Below, in pieces: positions 47,365 through 58,440 of a DNA stretch of 64,000 bases. Both the position numbers and the translations under genes were made by a program. Location: positions 756,689-820,688 of the forward strand of contig KN832882.1 in NCBI GenBank assembly GCA_000827325.1, written 5' to 3'. The notes under the pieces were generated by a model. That model saw only the letters and a program-made list of their open reading frames with translations. It was not told the DNA's origin and did no database searches. This stretch comes from Oidiodendron maius Zn. Taxonomy: Eukaryota; Ascomycota; Leotiomycetes; Myxotrichaceae. The number at the start of each line of letters is the position of its first letter. The first letter of the stretch is position 1.

Positions 47365-50300
47365 CTAAAGGCCCTTTGTAGCATCCCCCAGTCCTTTAAT
47401 TAGCTGACTTAAATTCTCAACCAGCAGTGGCGGAGGAAGAGGCGTGTCACTGTCCTCATCCGAAGGCACACGTCTCAAAATCTTAACAATCGCATTCATT
47501 ACGTTTTGTGGGTCGGATATCCTTGTGATTTCTTTCGCCGTAATCTCGGATCCTGCAGCCACTGTTGAGAAGCAAGGTATACCCCGCCCTAATGCGATGA
47601 ACGATCTCGTAGCAGGGCTTTCTTCGGCATCCAGCCAGACGATGTCATCTTCATGGTTGTCGTCGTATTCACCGGATCCATTTTGATTAGGCGTATCTAG
47701 TCGATGCAGATCTTGACCGAGCCTTGGCCCTAAGCCCAAGACTCCGAAAGCCCAGAATGTGAGTGCAGAGTGATACACGGCGACGGCGAAGAAGTCGCGC
47801 AGCCCGCCCTGTTGAGCACCACCATTCCCATTTAGCAGTTTTGCATGCCGTACAACTTGGCCGGCATGGTAAAGTGCTGTTCGAGCTTCATGGCTAGCAG
47901 CCCATTGTTGAAGAGCTGGATAGACGCGCCGTGCTTCTTCCTCGCCCTCCCGGCCTGCAAAGAGTTGGAGATTATCAAAAGAGACGTGCAGGTGGGTGAG
48001 AAGAAGCTCTGTCAGTAATTTAGACTGCAGTATTGTGCCCGATACTTCTTTTCTTCTAGGCTCTGCCTCGGATAACGATACAGAAAAAAGCTGTAGCATC
48101 TGGCAAAGCTCCTGATGGCGGTGTTCAAGCACCAACATACCAGGGGTAAGCCTAGAAGGTGGATACGACTTTGCAACCGAGTTAAGTTGGCGGTAGTCCT
48201 GAATTAGTCCCCAAATCCCGTATGCTATTATGGATAGAGATAGAGTAATATCGATACGACTTCTAATAGACGGATTGGTTAAGGGCCCGATGTCGAGAAG
48301 ACACTGCTGCAGCGAGGGAATTCGTTCGTTACGATTTCCGGAGGATGTCTGCGAGAAGTACATGGATTTCCACTCATTGGCGGTGCGGGCAAGAAAGAGA
48401 CTGCGGGATTCTGGTAGAGGGAGAGAAAGTTCCGCATAGGATATTATGGTAGGAACGATGAAAGAGATTGATGTCTGCGCATCACGCGTGAAGAGGGCAA
48501 ATATAAGTCTTGTAGAGGTTAGCCAATATATTATCAAGCTAGTTGTGCCACATACCTCTTCATAGACTCCTGATATGCCCAACTCTTCCATTTCTCTTCT
48601 AAGATCTCATCCTGATCGCTCTCGTGCGGGATGATAACTTTGTAATTTGACCTTAGAAATCGACTGGCACGTCGACACATCGTTGTGAGCACGCCCGAGT
48701 GGCTTTCTGCCAATTCCATCTTACGCTTATTACCGCTCCAGAGCCCAACGTCCAAGTTGAGCATCATGGCTTGGAGCAGTCCTAGGTCACGCGTCACGGA
48801 ATTATTTTCCTCGCACACCCTTGGAAGAGCCAGCCTTACAGCTTCGTTTATTGCAAAGCCTAACTTGCGAATAGTAGGAGACGTTGAAAGAATGGCGCCA
48901 GCGGAAATAAAGCTCCCTAATAACGCTGCTCTCTGTTTCCCAATCCTTAAAGTCGGCATGTGTATCCAAGTATCCGGCTGCGCACGATGCGATGCAAGAA
49001 AAGAGTGTACACAATTATTCAGCAAGTCAACTGGTGGAAAACTTGACATGACCTTTTCAAAGGATGATCTCGACGTCGTATTAAGCACCATAGCCATGAC
49101 TTTGTCCCGTGCTACGGAGTCGAGATTATCTGTGTTGACATGCGCAGCATGGGCAAATTGCGTGCCGGTGGTGACCATTTCCGACGGTTGAAGAGTGAGG
49201 TAATGCTCCTCAATTAATCCTGTATCTGCGTGAACAGGTGTCCAACACCATGGGGATGATCGGAATGCGTTAGCGCCTAGTGCGATACATTCTGAATTGT
49301 TTTGAGTAATTGTGTTAGATTGTAGTCCAAGCTGTTCGTTGCTCGAATATGGATTATCGGCGACATCTTTCGGACCGGCGTTGTCTGCAGGATCCCTTCC
49401 GTGATAGAAGCTCATGACATTATAATCTTCATCGTTCAGTTCTAGATCGGATTCTAGCCCAAATGAAAAAATGTCTATGAAAGCCGTATTCTGAGCATCC
49501 GTGTCGTAGGCAGGCAATGGCTGGCTGTTGAACTGTTCTAATGGCGTAGGCATCATGACCTCGCGTAGGAAATCGGCGAACATGTTTTCATCGCCCCCTA
49601 TCAGCTCTCCAGCCGAGCCATCCATTGGCAATAACAGTGATGGATCTAACTTATCAGTAATTATCATTGCTCCTCGGGCTATAAGAGACATACCATCTTC
49701 AATACGGGCTTGAGCTACATTAATAACATCTCGCGACGCTTTCACACCTAAGTCGTCGCGAATTCGACCACTGCTTGACAAGAATTCTGTATTGTTCTCG
49801 TCATGAACATGCACGTCTTCATCTCTGGGATATCCAGTTGGGTCGCTTTCAGATGTGGTACTTGTGATATTTTGCGGGACAGTACTACTACCAGAGATTA
49901 ATTGCGGGGTGGCACGCCAGTGGCCAGCAATTCTGTTATCTATGTCATTGTACTCGCAAGTGATACTTTTCTTTTCGCATCTTTGGCATGGTTTCTTTTC
50001 TTTGCATCTCAACTTTGCCGCTGCACATGCCTTGCAAGCTTGTGAGACGCGACGCGGGCGAGAAGCGTGACTTTTATCATATCGACCATTTTCCGGGTGT
50101 ATTAGTGCATGCCTCTTCAATAAATCACTATCTACTGATCAATAGAGTACATTGGGCTGCGGTTCCGGAGGTAATATGCTTAACATACGGTCTATTAAAT
50201 GCCTTGTAACAGACTTCGCACCGATATGGTCTCTCGGAGGTATCTGAACGGCCTATTGTTAGCACTCCAGTCTCATTCAGCGCTCTTGACAGGGTCTTCA

Positions 50301-50452
50301 CGTAGGCGGAAGTGTCGTGAGAGATGATCTATCCTTGCATAAGTCCGCTGACAGACGTTGCACTTGAATGGACCTGGCTGGGCCCTATCTTGGTGTCCAT
50401 GATTTGGGTCGGGATCCGATCGGGTCCCAGTGGAGATTTGGACATCCATCAT
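47365..50452 (-). CDS. RegA-like transcription factor with tandem C2H2 fingers and a Zn2Cys6 cluster
   Basis: Four exons, 50452-50302, 50243-50189, 50127-48556 and 48508-47365, encode 973 residues. Two C2H2 fingers (CNVC...HFRLH at 31-51 and CEVC...HALIH at 59-79) are followed by a Zn2Cys6 binuclear cluster (CKACAAAKLRCKEKKPC, about 100-126). Both finger-containing exons are split by introns whose removal restores the finger spacing, which strongly supports the model. The large C-terminal part resembles the fungal-specific transcription factor domain (PF04082). Such dual-finger proteins act in the nucleus as pathway or cluster regulators. It is divergently placed from the SDR across a 660-bp promoter, so it is the natural candidate regulator of the 51-64 kb cluster; that link is inferred from position. 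Confidence 0.88.
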
Positions 50453-51116
50453 GAAGGCAGTCCGACATGACTATGGTGATCTGACTTACAGTCGGCATGC
50501 CGTGGGGTTTATCTCCAATATAAGGCGATGATAGGAACGTGACTTTCCCGACATCCTTGCCATCGGGAAGGTGGGGGATGCGGGGAAGCTGTCCATATCG
50601 GCTCCACTCTAGGCCGAGGCCCTGAGACAGGAAATTATACGGAACATGCCTCAAGCCGTCCTTGGTTACATCTGCTATAGGTCAGAAGACAGGGAAAAAT
50701 ATTCACGTCTCGGGGCAATTCGTTTACATTGTTTTCCTCAGTGCGGTTAGCAAGTACTTGCTACCACCTACGATAGGTGATCAAAGCAGAGACTTAAAAT
50801 TACCCCATCCTGTCTAGTCTTCTGCCAAGACCGAAATAATTTGCGTTGAAGGAGGAATTCATAAAATGAATAGCCTGTAAGCTCTTTGACTACACACACC
50901 CGTCATTATCCTGATCAAATCTCTCTGCCGGTAGCCTCAATATTGTAGTTTTATTCACACCCGGCTGATCCCGAAATGTTAAATTAACCCTTGCACCTCA
51001 TAAAATTATAATGCTAACCCTATCGTGCTTCCCCAGAATCCGATAATCTGGAATCAGATCAAGCTCCTGTTTTGCCGGTATAAAAACATCTATCCTCACA
51101 GGACTTGTCATCAACC
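50453..51116. promoter_or_regulatory. Divergent promoter between regulator and SDR
   Basis: 664 bp separating two genes transcribed away from each other. A TATAAAAA box at 51079-51086 is 31 bp before the SDR start codon. Zn2Cys6 regulators often bind CGG-type repeats, but I see no convincing paired site. Confidence 0.5.
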
Positions 51117-51926
51117 ATGACTTCAAGCAGCAAACCTCTGTCGACTTCTATCGCTATTCCCCAGGCACTTCCCACACTCGCAGGGAAGGTTGCTATTATT
51201 AGTGGCTCATGCTCTGGTATAGGAGCAGCCATTGCCATAGAACTGTCCTCACGCGGCTGCAACGTGGTTATCAACTATCCTTCTCCGTCTCTCCAGCCAC
51301 AGGCCGTTGCTTTATCTAATAGTCTTATAACTCGAGCTATCACGGTGTGCGCCGATATTTCATCAATTGAGGGTCCCCAGACTCTAGTAAATGAGGCAGT
51401 AAAGGAGTTTGGGAAGGTTGATATCCTGGTAAATAATGCCGCCATAGCAATTAACTTGCCTCTTGAAGAGCAAACTATGGAGCACTGGGATTCCCTTGTG
51501 AACCTAAATGGCCGAGGAACATTCCTTCTCACACAAGCTGTACTCCCCCATCTCTCGAGAAAAGAGTCAAGGATCGTCAATATCGATAGCATATCTTCCC
51601 GGGCTGCTCCCGCCCTACAGACGATTTACGCTGGAACGAAAGGGATGGTAGATTCGTTTACACGATGCTGGGCAAAAGAGTTGCCACCGAAATACGGATG
51701 TACTGTCAACGCCGTTAGCCCTGGACCGACAATGACGGAAGGATTTGCAGCTGCAGGAGAACCTTTTATGAAAATGATGCAGCCAGTACTAGATCAAACT
51801 CCAGTGGGACCGCGCATGGCCAAGCCGGATGAGATTGCCTTTGCTGTTGGCTTTCTGTGTGAGCCTCGGGCTAGTTGGATCAATGGACTGAATTTGACCG
51901 CGAGTGGCGGTTTATTCATAGATTAA
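51117..51926 (+). CDS. Short-chain dehydrogenase/reductase (classical SDR)
   Basis: Intronless, 269 residues from the ATG at 51117. Cofactor motif SGSCSGIG (30-36), NNAA (106-109), catalytic Ser158, Tyr171 and Lys175 (YAGTK), and the PGPTMTEG motif after the active site are all present, as in fungal NADP-dependent SDRs. The TGxxxGIG motif begins SGS rather than TGS, which the family tolerates. It should oxidise or reduce a hydroxyl or ketone on a cluster substrate in the cytosol. It is convergent with the hydrolase gene, 256 bp away, and is the first gene of the cluster on the regulator side. Confidence 0.92.
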   Translation: MTSSSKPLSTSIAIPQALPTLAGKVAIISGSCSGIGAAIAIELSSRGCNVVINYPSPSLQPQAVALSNSLITRAITVCADISSIEGPQTLVNEAVKEFGKVDILVNNAAIAINLPLEEQTMEHWDSLVNLNGRGTFLLTQAVLPHLSRKESRIVNIDSISSRAAPALQTIYAGTKGMVDSFTRCWAKELPPKYGCTVNAVSPGPTMTEGFAAAGEPFMKMMQPVLDQTPVGPRMAKPDEIAFAVGFLCEPRASWINGLNLTASGGLFID

Positions 51927-52182
51927 CAACAATGGACAAGTTTTGGTATCTTCTTAGTATGCATACAAATACACAACGCAAAATATATGTGTGATTTTAA
52001 AACGTAGATACTCCTACCAGGAGGAAGTGGAATGTGTAGATTTATGTCTTAGGCGAAATTTCAAATACCTAAAAGCAGGCATCGAAGACAAGTTCAGCTG
52101 CATTTAAGACTCGGATAAATTAATTTTAATGAGATATGAAGTATTTCCTACGAGCTCCGAAGACCCATTTATTATCCACTCA

Positions 52183-54117
52183 TCAATTTATAATTGGGAG
52201 AACAATATAGTTCTCCATTTGACGTCCGAAATGAATATGGTTCTGTCCTGCAAACTTCCCCTTTGGTCGGTCCACCTCACTGTTATGTTGAAATACGCCA
52301 CATCCTTGCGTATCACCACTGGTCACCTCCAAGATCAGCTTCCCTCCAATTTCGACAACCACGTTCGTCGGCCAAACCTCAACATCGACAGCATATATAT
52401 CTCCAGGTTTCACCTTATCCACATCTGTTGAAAGATACTCTCTATGCGGCAAATAGCCCCTATGCCTGGGATGTTCTTCGTTTACTTTCCTCATCGAGCA
52501 TCGAAGCCAGCCTTTCGTTAGTGGCACTCCGTCACCGGCAGTGCCTGTGAACAGCACCTCCTTGCCACTCGGATCAATATATCTAAGGGTAAGAAAGATG
52601 TCTATGTCCTTTTCTATTTCCGTGTCATCTAAGACCTCGGGAGTCATACTGACATTTAGGTGTGCCACAATATGACCCGTTATCTCGGTCTCCTCAGTGA
52701 ATGGATCGGTTTGAAAATTGAAACCTTGAAAATTATCTATTGATCCTAGAGCGTTGTAAGTCAATTTCACATCTCTGATTTCCTTCTGACCAGCGACAGT
52801 AAGCTCTTTCTCCGGTGTCAGGAAGTATTTGGTGTACCGGGTGTCAGGGAGTGGCCAGGCCAGTTCAGTGCGTGTCTTGAAAGCAGATTCGGCTGCTGGG
52901 TTATTGAAGCCTACATTGCCTTTTCGAAGCGTTATAGTTACAGGTGGTACTTTACCAGGTATAGACCACCCGTAATTGTCTTCATCTTTGAGGAAAGCAT
53001 CAAGGAAGGACTTTTGAATGTCCACTTCGTTATGGTAGCTTTTTCAACATTACTACGATGATTCTTGTAGAATATGAAATGCAAACTCACTAGAAGGGAA
53101 GATCATGTCGACCAGTGATGAATCGCAGGTATTTGAATTTCGAGCCTGCCCAGGTGTATCCCTCCACATTTCCTCGGAGGTGCAAATTGATGCCACCCCA
53201 ATTGGCCACGGAGAGTAATGGGACCTCGATGTCTTCCAAATTGAACTCTTTGCTAGCATAATAGGCATCATCTCTGAACCTATTCACCACATTATCTTCT
53301 GTCTGATCATGGCGATTTTTGCTAAGGGCATCTGCTGATAAATCACCCTCAATAGTGTCCTCCTGGCCCCGCGCACCAGGTCCATCTGCGGGAAAGGTGA
53401 GCTTTGACCGCCCGGGCAGTCCATATTGATTTACAAGAACTTGGCGATTCCACCAGAAAGAGATGAATTTGTTGGATAAAATGCCGCCATGTCGACAGCG
53501 GTCGCGATAATAATCAGACATACCCTCCCAAGGTATAATAGCAGCCAGGCCCTTTGGTCGTCGGGCAGCAACTCTCCACTGGCTCCCTAACAAATGTCGG
53601 TAAACAGAAGGTAAAATCTTGACAGAAACACGGGATTACCTGCGTAGTAACTAATTCCTAGCAGTCCCACTTTTCCAGTGCTCCATTTCTGCTCTGCTGC
53701 CCATTCCACCACGTCAAAGAAGCACTCGCTTGTTCCCCTACTCATGGTATCCAAAAATCCGGGGCTCTGTCCCAGACCCCGTTCATCTGCACGTAAAATA
53801 ATATAGCCTCTAGCCGTCCAGTACACGGGATCGGGAGTCTCCCATGCACTGTACTTGCTCCGGTGCTCTGGATTCACTTCATTAAACGAGCCACTGAAAA
53901 ATTTGTCATACGGAATGTCCTTGCCATATGGCCCATAAGTGACAAGTACTGGGAATTTATTGCCATCTTCCGTGCTAAGAGGTAAATAGACATTACAACG
54001 GACTGGCAAACTAGAATTTCGGAGAGGAATGGAGACATTCTTTCGGAAAACAAGGCAGTTTTCCTCATCGCGATGTATTTCTTGGATGTCTCTGATAATG
54101 TTGGATTCTGTCATCAT
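52183..54117 (-). CDS. CocE/NonD-family alpha/beta hydrolase (X-Pro dipeptidyl-peptidase S15 type)
   Basis: Three exons, 54117-53640, 53586-53091 and 53038-52183, give 609 residues, normal for CocE/NonD proteins. The N-terminal hydrolase domain has the nucleophile elbow GLLGISYYAG (Ser about 156), with the exon 1/2 junction falling just after it, and the oxyanion-side motif ADERGLGQSPG. A cap region follows, then the C-terminal jelly-roll domain of PepX/CocE with the terminal His region NHIHFG. Family members cleave esters or amides such as cocaine, acyl peptides and lactone-like substrates. In this cluster it may release or remove an acyl group or open a ring. It shares a 320-bp divergent promoter with the cupin gene. 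Confidence 0.9.
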
Positions 54118-54437
54118 TTGCACGACCGAAGTTGTTTCGATAGTTTCCTTGCATAAAGGGACCTGCGAATATGCATGCTAGATATATGTAAATTTAAATT
54201 AGACTCCAGTTAGAGACTAATTTTAGTGCGTTGGGGCCAGAACACGGATTGCCTGGGCAATTCGGGAGGCGTGGAGGACGCCGCCCAATGTGGAGGTGAG
54301 TAGGTAGGGCCGAGCCGAACAAATTCGATAACGCAGACCATTTCTATCATCCATCACTGTTCCGGTCCTAAACCGTGTTACTGTCACCATTGATCCGAAC
54401 GAAATAATTTCTCTCAATCACATCAGTCTTCTTAACC
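54118..54437. promoter_or_regulatory. Divergent promoter between hydrolase and cupin
   Basis: 320 bp between two outward-facing start codons. No clear TATA or palindrome is identified. Confidence 0.5.
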
Positions 54438-55119
54438 ATGACTTCACCATCGCTCAACAAAGAGGACGTTTTACCTGCCGCTCGACGGGGCCTTTCTCAC
54501 CCAAAACGCTTCATTACTGGGCACGACAGCAAAGGAAATGCAGATTTTAACACTTCGCTGCCTGAATTAATTCCTTTCCAGCAAATACCTGGAGATGCCT
54601 TATTTTCTTTGTGTTATGCGACAAATGAATTTCCTGTGACTTTGGATGACGACGCTGATGTTAAAGTGTATTCGGGTATGCAATGCATCAGCACATGATT
54701 CTCCATTTACCTCACAGTATTGAATGGAAACTTGAATTTAACTTACTGATTAAAGTGTATCAGACTACCTTAATAAACTTCCTGGTGTAATGATCCCCGG
54801 AGGTACTGTTCTCCGCATGGTTGATATGCCACCCGGTGCTACATCACCTATGCACCGCACCGTCTCTCTTGATTACGGTGTAGTTCTTGAAGGAGAAGTG
54901 GAACTCATTCTTGACAACGGCAAATCGAGACTGATGAAACGGGGAGATATGAGCGTACAGCGAGGAACTATTCACGCATGGAAGAATGTGAGTGGGGAGG
55001 GAATTTGGGCTAGAATGCTCTATATTCTACAAGAGTGTAACCCCTTGAGAATTGATGGCCAAGAGTTAAAAGAAGATTATGGAGGCCTGCAAGTCCCAGA
55101 AAGCAGGGAAACATCGTAA
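54438..55119 (+). CDS. Cupin-domain protein
   Basis: Two exons, 54438-54675 and 54764-55119, encode 197 residues. A single conserved beta-barrel contains PGGTVLRMVDMPPGATSPMH (first cupin motif, His in MHRT), then DYGVVLEGEVELILDNGK and the second motif near RGTIHAWKN (His). The protein resembles small stand-alone fungal cupins often found beside SDR and monooxygenase genes in metabolite and degradation clusters. Possible roles are metal-dependent isomerase, dioxygenase or decarboxylation helper; sequence alone does not decide. Metal ligands are only partly matched (two His visible), so enzyme activity is uncertain. Confidence 0.85.
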
Positions 55120-55443
55120 AACCAATATTAGAGAGTACAAACAATATTCTCATAGTGTAGAATAATTGGCAAGATACATATACGAAGCCTGGAATATAGA
55201 GACTGTCATTTGCTATATTTTATTGACGTGGGGTTTGCTATTGATCATTTGCCTCAAGCCAGTCTCGAAAATCGGAAAACATGATTAGTAGCAAAATCTC
55301 AAAGTTAATGGAGCCTCGATTATCAATGGACAGCGAAGCTCTGCTAGAAGTTTCAATTATTTAATCAAAAGAAGAGTATGTAAATGCAGAAACTAATCAA
55401 CTATAATACCGCAAATGGTCAAATCTAACATCGTATGTAGCAT
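55120..55443. other. Intergenic between convergent genes
   Basis: 324 bp between the 3' ends of the cupin and the fusion gene. AT-rich, with no gene. Confidence 0.5.
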
Positions 55444-57850
55444 TTACTCGATTCTCCTGGCACTACTAACATCCGGGACACCGGTGCCTTCCACTACCTT
55501 CGCCTTCACAACCTCGTAGATCGGGACATCTGCCAGGACACTGACAATATGATGTAATGTAGGCAATGCATCCAAATCTAGCTTGTCAAATCTGACACCA
55601 GATTTTTCTGCTATTGTGACATATTTCACAGTCGACGGAACAACGCTTGACTCCTCCTCATGAGGAACTACAACAGGGTATTCGCAATCTGACTTGCCTC
55701 TCATATCTCTTCCAACCGCCGGAATATATTTATATACCAGGATCCCGTAGTCAGATTCCCCACCGATTGTTCCTTTTTCCGTTGCTGGATCAATCGAAGA
55801 GAGTCCTTCAAGGGTGAAGTCGCAAAATTTAGCTCCTTGCCATGAAGCTTGCATGCGATATGATTTTGACCTGCGGTGGATATCAATTGCACAGTATACT
55901 TTAGGCATTCCAAGCTCATCCCTGCCAGAGACAATCGGATCAGCCAAACTTTCAAATAGAAGAGGCATATAGGTGCCGTCAATTGTCGTCCCATCTTTCT
56001 TTGTGTATTGGACGCCGTGGATGTACAATCCAAAGTGATTGTATCCGCCACCGCCTAACCATACCATGTTGCCCAGTGTTGTAATTGAAAAACTGGCGTA
56101 TGCAACAGAGCCAGGAGATTTGAAAGAGAATGATTCGGTCGGAAAGAGGTTCTTAAGGAATGTAGCTGAGGTTTTGAATTTTATGGATGCGGTGACAAAA
56201 GTTTGCGCTAAACTTGGCCTAGGATTTCCCCAGATATCCTGTCTCGGGCCAGGAGCAGGGCCAAATGCGATAGGCATGCGGGAGTAGAGTTCTGGAGACT
56301 TGGCTCGTCGCCATTTCAGAAAAACATGCGACGAGTGATCGAACTCATCATGGCCAAAATTGTAAGCTGTGTATTTCATCACTGTGCATGATCAGCAAAC
56401 CATATAAAGCACTGGAAGCCATGTGACAGACTATCAATCGTAGGTTTCCCATCCACACAATCTGTACCGGCTTGTCTAGAATATTCTTGGATGTTATTGG
56501 CTCGCTCATATCGAATTTTCTCATAGAGTGCAAGACGCTCTGATATTTCTTCGGGTTTTGTGCCAAGAGGAAGGACCACAGTCAAAGTGGCGCTGTCTTC
56601 TATCGCAATGCCCCCGCCTTGCCCTTGATCTGTTCTGATTATTATGATGTAAGGTAAGTTCTCTCCATTTAAACTCACGAGGTAAGAAAGGATGTGCAGC
56701 ATCTCCCAGTAATGCGAGCCTCCCTTTAATCCACGTCGGCAAGATTTCCATGTCCATCAGCCTCCACGCTTTCAGACTACCCGGGTCTGCTTTTTGGAAG
56801 AGGGTGAGCAATTTCGGATCAAAATTCTGATATACCTTCAGGAGACTCTCCATTGAGGTTTGATTATTCCAGCCTTCTCGTCATTAGCAGGGGATTCAAG
56901 GGGAAGTAGAAATGATTCTGTACCCGTTGTGCCATCCTGAACTTCTCCTTCAGGATGAATGCATACAAAATTCAACAATTCGTTATTCTCGCACGGATAA
57001 ATTACTACCCGTCTGTCATTCCCATACCAAATGCATAATTCATTGTCATTTTCAAGCAACTTCTTCAACTCGGAATCGGCAACAGCGTCTTTTCTGGGGA
57101 TTAGGAATCTGAATGCAGCTTTCCCAGATCCGAATAACGTGATTGGATATCCAGTAACAAATTCTCTTGTCTTAGACTATACTTATATTCAGCAACACCA
57201 CGTGGAAATGACAAAAGACTTACATATATGCCATCAGCGCCAAGAACTAGGTCAGCCTGAATGATGTCGCCTTTCTCCAATGTGATCGTGGCATTATCTG
57301 TGTCGACAGCAGCTACTTTGCTAGATAGGTATAACTTTGCTGGCTTGCCAGGCCCCTCTGCCCCTGTTGCTATCTGCTTCAACTTGTCATGAAGTCTAAC
57401 ACGATGTACCAGCATCCACGGGTGCTGCCACATCTTGTTTTGTTCTGTTAAGTCGACACTTCTTGTTTCGGTACCCTTTTCGTCATATTCAACCAATCGA
57501 GACATTGTCACAGCACCGAAGTCCTCTGCCATAATATTATACCGCCTGAGGATACCGTTTGCATTTGGGGCGAGATGGATCGCAGCACCCACTTCAGATG
57601 CAAATTGAGATTGTTCATATAGCTGGGGATTATTAATGTGCGCCCTTAGTGAATTTTGGGTTGGGTGTTATACGGAAACATTATGTCCAGCCCTCCTCAA
57701 TCCGATCGCCGCCGCCAGTCCCCCAATCCCAGCACCAACAATCACCACTTCAAGGGGTTTCGGACCATTTATCCCATTGGCAATCTTCCTGTCTGGGTCC
57801 GTCAATGTACTTGAAAGGCCGTTTGTTGCCTGAGAATGTTCAATCATCAT
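55444..57850 (-). CDS. Flavin monooxygenase fused to an acetoacetate-decarboxylase-family domain
   Basis: Six exons, 57850-57674, 57622-57224, 57176-56924, 56873-56679, 56629-56432 and 56381-55444, read 719 residues without a break. Residues about 30-440 are a salicylate-hydroxylase-type FAD monooxygenase: VVIVGAGIGGLAAAIGLRRA, GADGIYSKTR, and GDAAHPFLPHQGQGGG (333 on). The last intron (56382-56431, GTCTGT donor) joins GKPTID to MMKYTAYNFGHDE, the normal monooxygenase tail, and the chain continues into an ADC domain from about 443 (MPIAFGPAPGPRQ) with Schiff-base Lys568 in GRDELGMPKVY. Read unspliced, the monooxygenase stop overlaps an ATG, which would suggest two genes; the family pattern favours fusion. 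Expected chemistry is FAD/NAD(P)H hydroxylation coupled to decarboxylation of a beta-keto or aromatic acid in the cytosol. Confidence 0.85.
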
Positions 57851-58440
57851 TCTGGTGATAATTATATCTAGTCGATGGGAGATAGGCTCTTTCAGTTACC
57901 GTGGCCCAATCCAAGAGAACAAAGGACAAGCACCTTAGGTTGTTTTCAATGTCATACATGCCGCGGCAACTATTCATATCTAAGCCCATGTCATGTGATG
58001 CTCTATTTGACATCGGGATTGTGGAGGAGGATTATGAGATTTAGGAAAGTGGAGGGATCCGAAGTGTAGAGTGCCGGAACATAGCCAGTCAATTGACGAC
58101 TGGCTTCCAATATTTATTCGCGGAAGGGTCCTGGAAATAAATAGCATGACATATATGATGAGCGCTACATGTCTATATTTCCGTAACCAGTAAAGTTAAT
58201 ACAGAAGCAAAATATATGTAAGGTAATAAATATCACATGTTCCTCCGCCATGCGACCCCGCCATAAACCCCACACCCCTCCCCCGCCGAAAGAGAAAGCT
58301 TAATATTTTTGAACGCAAATGTTTACCTCGCGAGATGCCGAGTTGTTGAGAGAGACTGCTGTATTCAATGTGTAATACCTGGACAAGAAGATCAATGATC
58401 GCCTACTTTCTGTTGGATGGTAAAAAGCAAGTAAATTTGT
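57851..58440. other. Intergenic, promoter of the fusion gene
   Basis: 590 bp upstream of the fusion gene and downstream of the BBE-type oxidase. Pyrimidine-rich and C-rich stretches near 58248-58290. No gene is supported. Confidence 0.5.

Noticed and set aside
55444-56379. A separate acetoacetate-decarboxylase gene starting at 56379
   Set aside because: Its first residues (YTAYNFGHDE) are the normal tail of the upstream monooxygenase, and an in-frame intron joins the two, so a fusion is the better model.
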